Shown here: in pieces, positions 58,521 to 64,000 of the stretch
Layout: every line of letters begins with the position of its first letter
How positions within the stretch are numbered: position 1 is the stretch's first letter
Assembly (NCBI RefSeq): GCF_003970385.1
Contig: NZ_RXZH01000003.1
Coordinates: 248,001-312,000 of the forward strand
DNA: 64,000 bases
Reading direction: 5' to 3'
Origin: Vibrio aquaticus
GTDB taxonomy: Bacteria > Pseudomonadota > Gammaproteobacteria > Enterobacterales > Vibrionaceae
The notes under the pieces: model-generated
What the model saw: the letters and a program-made list of their open reading frames with translations, nothing else
Told to the model about the DNA's origin: nothing
The model's database searches: none
Program-made: the position numbers and the translations under genes

Positions 58521-60245
58521 TTATTGTGTTTTTTCAGCGATGAATTTTTCTACAACTGCTTCGATTTCAGCGGCCGTTGGTAGAGAAAGTGCTTCTTCAG
58601 CCATTGCTTTCACTTCAGCGAAGTTAGAGTTACGGATAACCTTCTTCACTTTAGGGATAGAAATGCCGCTCATTGAGAACTCATCTAGACCCATACCTAG
58701 TAGAAGTAGCGTTGCACGCTCGTCGCCTGCAAGCTCACCACACATACCAGTCCACTTGCCTTCAGCGTGAGAAGCGTCAATAACTTGCTTGATCACTGTT
58801 AGTACCGCTGGAGATAGTGGGTTGTATAGGTGAGAGATCATCTCGTTACCACGGTCTACTGCTAGAGTGTACTGAGTCAGGTCGTTAGTACCGATAGAGA
58901 AGAATGCGACTTCTTTCGCTAGGTGGTGAGCGATTGCTGCAGCAGCAGGAGTCTCAACCATTACGCCGATTTCGATCTCTTCATCGAACGCTAGACCTTC
59001 AGCGCGAAGTTCTGCTTTGTACTCTTCGATTGCCTTCTTAAGCTCACGAATTTCTTCAACAGAGATGATCATTGGGAACATGATGCGAAGCTTACCGTGT
59101 GCAGATGCACGTAGGATACCGCGTAGCTGGTCACGAAGGATTTCACGACGGTCTAAGCTGATACGTACTGCGCGCCAGCCTAGGAATGGGTTCATCTCTT
59201 GTGGAAGATCCATGTAAGGAAGATCTTTGTCACCACCGATGTCCATCGTACGGATAATTACCGACTCACCGTTCATTGCTTCAGCAACTTCTTTGTACGC
59301 TTGGTACTGCTCTTCTTCAGTAGGAAGTGCATCACGGTCCATGAATAGGAATTCAGTACGGTACAGACCAACGCCTTCACCGCCGTTACGGATGATGCCG
59401 TCACAGTCTTTAACGGTACCGATGTTACCGCAAACTTCAACGCGGTGGCCGTCTAGAGTTTCAGCGTGTAGGTCTTTTAGCTTAGCCAGTTCTTCTTTCT
59501 CTGCAACGAATGCTGCTTTAACTGCTTTCGCTTCTTCTAGCTCTGCTTCAGATGGGTTGATAACGATCTTGTTGTTCATCGCATCAAGAATCAGCATGTC
59601 GCCATTCTTCACTTGCTTAGTGATGTCGTTAGTACCAACGATAGCTGGAAGTTCAAGTGAACGAGCCATGATTGAAGTGTGCGAAGTACGACCGCCGATG
59701 TCACAAGCGAAACCAAGAACGTAGTCTAGGTTGATCTGCGCAGTTTCAGATGGCGTTAGGTCGTAAGCAACTAGGAGAACTTCTTCATTGATATCGCTTA
59801 GAGAAACGATGTTGATGCCTAGTGCGTTCTTCACGAAACGTGTACCGATATCACGGATATCTGTTGCACGTTCCTTTAGGTATTCGTCGTCTAGAGATTC
59901 TAGAGCCGATGCTTGCTCTTCGATAACGGTGTAAATCGCGTTATCAGCGTGCATCTTGTCTTTTTTGATCAGTGCTAGGATTTCTTCCTCTAGCTCTTCG
60001 TCTTCAAGAAGCATGATGTGACCTTCAAAGATCGCTTCTTTTTCTTCACCGAAAGTCTCAAGTGCTTTTTGCTTAACAACTTCTAGTTGAGCTGAAGATT
60101 TGTTACGAGCGTCAAAGAAACGCTGAACTTCTGCTTCAACTTGGTCTTCAGTGATAGTGTTAGTGTTTAGAACGATTTCATCTTCTTGAAGTAGTAGTGC
60201 TTTACCGATAGCAATACCAGGAGATGCTAGGATGCCTGAAATCAT
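58521..60245 (-). CDS. ptsI: Phosphoenolpyruvate-protein phosphotransferase (enzyme I)
   Basis: First PTS enzyme: takes phosphate from PEP and passes it to HPr. The 574 residues (575 in E. coli) show the HPr-binding helices, the phosphohistidine segment [21 protein letters not shown] (His near 189) and the C-terminal PEP-binding barrel ([47 protein letters not shown]). Lies 138 bp after ptsH with a strong hairpin between them. Confidence 0.98.
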   Translation of the reverse strand: MISGILASPGIAIGKALLLQEDEIVLNTNTITEDQVEAEVQRFFDARNKSSAQLEVVKQKALETFGEEKEAIFEGHIMLLEDEELEEEILALIKKDKMHADNAIYTVIEEQASALESLDDEYLKERATDIRDIGTRFVKNALGINIVSLSDINEEVLLVAYDLTPSETAQINLDYVLGFACDIGGRTSHTSIMARSLELPAIVGTNDITKQVKNGDMLILDAMNNKIVINPSEAELEEAKAVKAAFVAEKEELAKLKDLHAETLDGHRVEVCGNIGTVKDCDGIIRNGGEGVGLYRTEFLFMDRDALPTEEEQYQAYKEVAEAMNGESVIIRTMDIGGDKDLPYMDLPQEMNPFLGWRAVRISLDRREILRDQLRGILRASAHGKLRIMFPMIISVEEIRELKKAIEEYKAELRAEGLAFDEEIEIGVMVETPAAAAIAHHLAKEVAFFSIGTNDLTQYTLAVDRGNEMISHLYNPLSPAVLTVIKQVIDASHAEGKWTGMCGELAGDERATLLLLGMGLDEFSMSGISIPKVKKVIRNSNFAEVKAMAEEALSLPTAAEIEAVVEKFIAEKTQ

Positions 60246-60336
60246 AGCCTTACCTTAAATTGGTCAACTTTAAAAACGGGAGAATAATGAGTGCGCTAAC
60301 GAATATTTGTAGCTTATATTTTGGCCTATTTCCAAC

Positions 60337-60366
60337 AAAGCCATTTTGCTTTCACAAAATGGCTTT
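60337..60366 (-). other. Hairpin between ptsH and ptsI
   Basis: AAAGCCATTTTG and CAAAATGGCTTT form a perfect 12-bp stem with a six-base loop, 18 bp past the ptsH stop. The - strand tail (GTTGGAAATAG) has no T-run, so partial termination or 3'-end protection of ptsH mRNA is more likely than full termination. Confidence 0.75.
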
Positions 60367-60383
60367 GAAAATAGGAGACCGAA

Positions 60384-60641
60384 TTAGTGTAGTTGGTCCA
60401 TTAGAGCAACTAGGTGGTCAACAGCTTGTTGAGCTTGTGGGCCCTCAGCTGAGATAGAAACTACTGTACCTTTAACTAGGCCAAGAGTTTGTAGCTTGAA
60501 AAGGCTCTTAGCGCTAGCGCTTTTACCGTTAGAAGTCACAGTGATGTCCGCGTCGAATGCTTTAGCTTCTTTAACGAACTGTGCAGCTGGACGAGTGTGA
60601 AGGCCGTTTTCTGCAGTGATTTCTACTTGCTTCTCGTACAT
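60384..60641 (-). CDS. ptsH: PTS phosphocarrier protein HPr
   Basis: Carries phosphate from enzyme I to all IIA domains. It has 85 residues, the same as E. coli, with the active His15 in [11 protein letters not shown]. The Ser46 region [11 protein letters not shown] is conserved. First gene of ptsH-ptsI-crr. The 300-bp gap upstream (60642-60941) holds a candidate promoter and the cysK terminator and no gene. Confidence 0.98.
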   Translation of the reverse strand: MYEKQVEITAENGLHTRPAAQFVKEAKAFDADITVTSNGKSASAKSLFKLQTLGLVKGTVVSISAEGPQAQQAVDHLVALMDQLH

Positions 60642-60705
60642 GTTATATACCCCAATTGATTTATTTTTTGATAGTTTCTTAACCAGAACTAGCTTAACTC
60701 CAAAT

Positions 60706-60734
60706 AGTATATTCTGCTAGATGCAGAACGTTCA
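60706..60734 (-). promoter_or_regulatory. Candidate ptsH promoter
   Basis: On the - strand TGAACG (60734-60729), 17 bp, TATACT (60711-60706), 65 bp before ptsH. The -10 is good, the -35 weak. I see no clear CRP site nearby. Confidence 0.45.
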
Positions 60735-60887
60735 TTTCGTGTCAGAACTGATACTGGTTGTAAATTATTCAATCGCGATTCCAGTCTATGCTCTCTTTCG
60801 CCATTGATAGAAATTCTTATTTAGCTCTTTATTTTGAAGCTAGAAATAAAACAGCCCTGATATTACCAAAGGTGAGGCAGGGATCAA

Positions 60888-60916
60888 CAAAAAAGCCCCT
60901 GAATGGGGCTTTTTTA
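60888..60916 (-). terminator. cysK terminator
   Basis: AAAAGCCCC / GGGGCTTTT stem with a TGAAT loop and T-runs on both strands; 26 bp past the cysK stop. It isolates cysK from the pts operon. Confidence 0.92.
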
Positions 60917-60941
60917 AACGAAAAATTGATTTGACAACATA

Positions 60942-61910
60942 TTACTGTTGGTTCTCTTTCTCAGTAAAGATGCCAGTAAATAGGGCGGTGCTCAGGTAAC
61001 GTTCACCAGAGCTTGGTAGAACGGTTACGATAGTTTTTCCTACAAATTCAGGGAGTTCCGCTAAGCGGTTGGCCGCAACAACTGCCGCACCTGACGAGAT
61101 GCCCGCTAGGATACCTTCTTCTTCCATTAGGCGACGAGCCATAGCAATTGCTTCGTCAGAAGTTACTGACTCAACGCGGTCAACAAGCTCTAAATCTAGG
61201 TTGCCTGGGATGAAGCCTGCGCCAATACCTTGAATTTTGTGTGGTGCTGGTTGGATTTCGTCACCTGCAAGCGCCTGAGCGATAACTGGTGATTCTGCTG
61301 GCTCAACGGCTACAGAAACGATGTTCTTACCTTTTTCGCCCTTAATGTAACGGCTAGTACCTGTGATTGTACCACCCGTACCCACACCTGCTACGAATAC
61401 GTCGACTTCACCGTCAGTCGCTTCCCAGATTTCAGGACCCGTTGTCTTCTCGTGGATCTGTGGGTTTGCAGGGTTGTTGAACTGTTGCAGTAGAAGGAAC
61501 TTTTCTGGGTTGCTCGCCACAATCTCTTCTGCTTTAGCAATGGCACCTTTCATACCTTTAGCGGCTTCTGTCAGCTCAAGGTTAGCGCCAAGTGCTTTAA
61601 GCAGTTTACGACGCTCAAGGCTCATTGACTCAGGCATCGTTAGCGTTAGCTTGTAACCACGAGCGGCTGCAACAAACGCAAGAGCAACACCCGTGTTACC
61701 ACTTGTTGGCTCTACAAGTTCTACGCCTGGCTTAAGAGTGCCAGCTTTTTCCGCTTCCCAAATCATGTTTGCGCCAATACGACACTTAACACTGAAGCTT
61801 GGGTTACGTGCTTCTACTTTTGCCAGAACTTTACCGTTGCTGACTTTGTTAAGGCGTACTAGAGGAGTGTTACCAATAGTTTGAGAGTTGTCTTCGTAGA
61901 TTTTGCTCAT
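60942..61910 (-). CDS. cysK: Cysteine synthase A
   Basis: PLP enzyme that makes cysteine from O-acetylserine and sulfide. The ATG at 61910 (AAGGATC before it) gives 322 residues (323 in E. coli); the frame is open 19 codons further. PLP lysine is Lys42 in [30 protein letters not shown] and [17 protein letters not shown] are the substrate and phosphate loops. Cotranscription with cysZ is not certain: the gap is 205 bp. Same order zipA-cysZ-cysK-ptsH as in E. coli. Confidence 0.97.
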   Translation of the reverse strand: MSKIYEDNSQTIGNTPLVRLNKVSNGKVLAKVEARNPSFSVKCRIGANMIWEAEKAGTLKPGVELVEPTSGNTGVALAFVAAARGYKLTLTMPESMSLERRKLLKALGANLELTEAAKGMKGAIAKAEEIVASNPEKFLLLQQFNNPANPQIHEKTTGPEIWEATDGEVDVFVAGVGTGGTITGTSRYIKGEKGKNIVSVAVEPAESPVIAQALAGDEIQPAPHKIQGIGAGFIPGNLDLELVDRVESVTSDEAIAMARRLMEEEGILAGISSGAAVVAANRLAELPEFVGKTIVTVLPSSGERYLSTALFTGIFTEKENQQ

Positions 61911-62115
61911 GGTGTGATCCTTCATCTGATTAAATGCTTGTTCGATTTTGTGCGTGACAATCATCAAACAAGTTAATGTTCTTAATATGACTAAATGGTT
62001 GTCTGCTTAGAAGATTATGGTAGGAAGTGAGCCGAGAAAAGGATTAAAAAGTTATATGATATGAAATTGGACAAAGCGCACGTTATTACATGCGCTTAAA
62101 GAATCTTAAATTTAA

Positions 62116-62862
62116 TTAGCGGTTCTGGTTCTTAAATTCAGAAACCCACATTGAAGTTGCACCACATACGGCCACCGGCATCACGATAAGGTTTAAAATT
62201 GGAATGGTAGTGAACACTGACACTAAAACGCCAAACCCGTATGCTTTGCCTTGTTTTTGTTTCAAATTGTTTCGCATCTCATTGAACGACACCTTATGGT
62301 TATCAAATGGATAGTCACAGTATTGAATCGCTAAAATCCAAGCGGTAAAGATAAACCAAAGGAAAGGACCAACAGTTTGGCCCAGTGCAGGAATCAGTAA
62401 CAAGATAAAAAGACCAATGGCTTTCGGTAACACATAGACAAGCTTACGCCATTCACGAGCTAAAATTCTTGGGGTGTCTTTGACTACCGCCAGCATGCCA
62501 TCTTCATTGACTTTTTGTTGGGTTAGGTGCTCTTCCACTTTTTCAGCCAGTAGGCCATTAAAAGGAGCGGCAACAAAATTGGCTAGTGTACTGAAGAAGT
62601 ACGAGAAGGTGGCCAAAATAGTCAGAACGAGTAACGGCCACAGCAGGTAGCTTAACCAAGTAAGAAAGTCAGGCAACTGACCAATCAGCTGATCAATCCA
62701 AACATCCAAGTTCGAGAAGAGATAAAACAGAGCGCCACCTACTAAAAGGACATTAGCAAGTAGAGGCAAAATCACAAATCGACGAATGCCTGGAGTCAGA
62801 GCAAGCTCTAAACCATGAAAGAAGTAACCGAAGCCGGAACGTTGCTGTAAATGTGTCATCAT
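62116..62862 (-). CDS. cysZ: Sulfate transporter CysZ
   Basis: Inner membrane sulfate channel feeding cysteine synthesis. It has 248 residues (253 in E. coli) with four or more hydrophobic segments: around residues 28-48, 65-90, 140-165 and 205-235. Conserved pieces are SGFGYFFHGLELALTPGIRRFVILPLLANV and FVAAPFNGLLAEKVE. Upstream of cysK on the same strand and divergent from zipA (203-bp gap). Confidence 0.95.
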   Translation of the reverse strand: MMTHLQQRSGFGYFFHGLELALTPGIRRFVILPLLANVLLVGGALFYLFSNLDVWIDQLIGQLPDFLTWLSYLLWPLLVLTILATFSYFFSTLANFVAAPFNGLLAEKVEEHLTQQKVNEDGMLAVVKDTPRILAREWRKLVYVLPKAIGLFILLLIPALGQTVGPFLWFIFTAWILAIQYCDYPFDNHKVSFNEMRNNLKQKQGKAYGFGVLVSVFTTIPILNLIVMPVAVCGATSMWVSEFKNQNR

Positions 62863-63065
62863 AATCCATTGCAGTGGTGTAAAAACGAACGCTTTCTATC
62901 TTAACAAGAAAAAAGCGTGTTCAAAATCACAACATTAAGGGAACTTCTAACATTAAGTTGTTCTAAAACAGGGGAGAGTTTTGGTAGAGTAACTCACAGT
63001 ATGGTTTAAACAGATTCGATATAGGTCAGATAACTCGGCTTGTATCGTGCAAATGAGAGCTAAAA

Positions 63066-63974
63066 ATGCAGGAACTGCGATTTGTACTGATAATTGTCGG
63101 AGCATTAGCGATTGCCGCTCTATTGTTCCACGGATTATGGACAAGTAAAAAAGAAGGGAAGGCCAAGTTTGGTAATAAACCACTTGGTAAGTTGAATGTC
63201 GAGAATGATGACTCAGACGTAGCACCTGAAAGAGCATTTGGGCCGGAAGATGACTTTGAGGTCATTAAAAAAGAACGCAAAGAGCCCGGATTCGTCGAGA
63301 GTAACGACATTATGGCTGATCCTCTTATCGATACTCTCCCTGACACAGAGCCTGCGCCTGAACCAATACGTAAAGAGCCCGACGTTGAGTTGAGCAAAGA
63401 AGACGTTGATCTCGATATTCCTTCTTTCTCTAGCAAACCGCTTGATGAAGTTGAAGAGAAACCTGAACCTCTCGTTGAGTCTGAGCCTATCATTGAAACA
63501 GTGATTGAAGAACCGATCGCTGATAAAGAGCCTGAACCACAAGAAGAAGCACCACTTGAAGTGATTGTTCTTAATGTGCATTGTGCAGGTGACGATCCGT
63601 TTGTCGGCACAAAACTGTTTGATAGCATGCAGCAAAATGGGTTGATTTACGGTGAGATGGACATATTCCATCGTCATGCTGATTTGTCGGGAACGGGTAA
63701 GGTGCTCTTCAGTGTTGCCAATATGATGCAGCCGGGTACGTTAAAACATGATGACCCTGCAGAGTTCACGACGAAAGGCATTTCATTCTTTATGACCATG
63801 CCATGTTTTGGCGATGCCGAGCAAAATTTCAAGCTCATGCTGAAAACGGCTCAACAAATTGCAGATGACCTCGGAGCGAACGTTCTTGACGATGCGCGCA
63901 ATTTAATGACGCCGAATCGACTTGATCGCTACCGAGCTCAAATCCAACAGTTTAAAGCCTCTCAGCAAGCATAG
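63066..63974 (+). CDS. zipA: Cell division protein ZipA
   Basis: Tethers FtsZ to the inner membrane at the division site. It has 302 residues. One N-terminal membrane helix ([22 protein letters not shown], residues 3-24) is followed by a basic patch, then a long acidic proline-rich linker (about 45-165, many PEPE repeats) and the C-terminal FtsZ-binding domain ([30 protein letters not shown]). The linker is shorter than in E. coli and rich in Glu/Pro rather than Gln/Pro. The remaining 26 bases of the window are probably the ligA leader. Confidence 0.96.
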   Translation: MQELRFVLIIVGALAIAALLFHGLWTSKKEGKAKFGNKPLGKLNVENDDSDVAPERAFGPEDDFEVIKKERKEPGFVESNDIMADPLIDTLPDTEPAPEPIRKEPDVELSKEDVDLDIPSFSSKPLDEVEEKPEPLVESEPIIETVIEEPIADKEPEPQEEAPLEVIVLNVHCAGDDPFVGTKLFDSMQQNGLIYGEMDIFHRHADLSGTGKVLFSVANMMQPGTLKHDDPAEFTTKGISFFMTMPCFGDAEQNFKLMLKTAQQIADDLGANVLDDARNLMTPNRLDRYRAQIQQFKASQQA

Positions 63975-64000
63975 ATAAAAATAGTGATGTTAAGGCTCCC

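Noticed and set aside
59227..59724. 165-residue frame antisense to ptsI
   Set aside because: Serine/proline-rich composition typical of the complement of a biased gene; ptsI is certain.
63026..63677. Two long frames (200 and 154 residues) antisense to zipA
   Set aside because: They mirror the Glu/Pro-rich linker of ZipA (Ser/Gly repeats) and have no start signals.

Overview
The window is a chromosomal stretch of a gammaproteobacterium, almost certainly a Vibrio. The gene content (TreR/TreB/TreC trehalose system, a VexGH-type RND pair, an AbgT transporter, four tandem tRNA-Tyr genes) and protein-level similarity to remembered E. coli and Vibrio sequences support this. The species cannot be fixed from sequence alone. 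Coding density is high. There is no sign of a prophage, integron, insertion sequence, CRISPR array, toxin-antitoxin module or defence island.

Layout. (1) 1-7.3 kb: the 3' part of rnhB, then dnaE, accA, tilS, a small cytochrome c and glnB, all on the + strand. (2) 7.4-14.6 kb: a yafD-like phosphodiesterase, a Yip1-like membrane protein, mltD, gloB, yafS-like methyltransferase, rnhA divergent from dnaQ, and a TIGR03503-type membrane protein; most of this order is the same as in E. coli. (3) 14.7-21.7 kb: fadE divergent from gmhA, a yafJ-type amidotransferase, proS and trmO. (4) 21.8-27.5 kb: alternative ribosomal proteins L31B/L36B behind a Zur box, an AbgT-family transporter, a cytochrome b561, and metNIQ behind a MetJ operator. 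(5) 27.7-33.1 kb: gmhB, a MliC-type lysozyme inhibitor, then treR, treB and treC. (6) 33.2-33.8 kb: four identical tRNA-Tyr genes on the - strand. (7) 34-38.3 kb: an RND efflux adaptor and pump. (8) 38.4-45.4 kb: a YitT-type protein, glyA behind a PurR box, a small lipoprotein, dnaJ, dnaK and bamE. (9) 45.5-50.6 kb: recN behind three LexA boxes, nadK, grpE behind a sigma-32 promoter, and a dicarboxylate/amino-acid symporter. (10) 50.7-57.8 kb: lnt, corC, ybeY, ybeZ and miaB on the - strand, with ubiF divergent. (11) 57.9-64 kb: crr, ptsI, ptsH, cysK and cysZ on the - strand, and zipA on the + strand.

How the genes fit together. DnaE (polymerase) and DnaQ (proofreading) are subunits of the same replicase. 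DnaK, DnaJ and GrpE form one chaperone machine, and sigma-32-type promoters are visible in front of dnaK and grpE. TreB has no IIA domain and would need the EIIA-Glc encoded by crr in the same window, with HPr and enzyme I. GmhA and GmhB are two steps of ADP-heptose synthesis for lipopolysaccharide. MetNIQ imports methionine and GlyA supplies one-carbon units.

The window holds mainly housekeeping genes. I did not find a new multi-gene system. The least explained structures are non-coding: three copies of a 103-bp palindromic element, each between convergent genes and close to the minus-strand gene's terminator; a 78-bp imperfect inverted repeat behind glyA; and the tRNA-Tyr array with conserved spacers. 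Several regulatory sites are sharp enough to predict regulons (FadR, Zur, MetJ, TreR, PurR, LexA, sigma-32).
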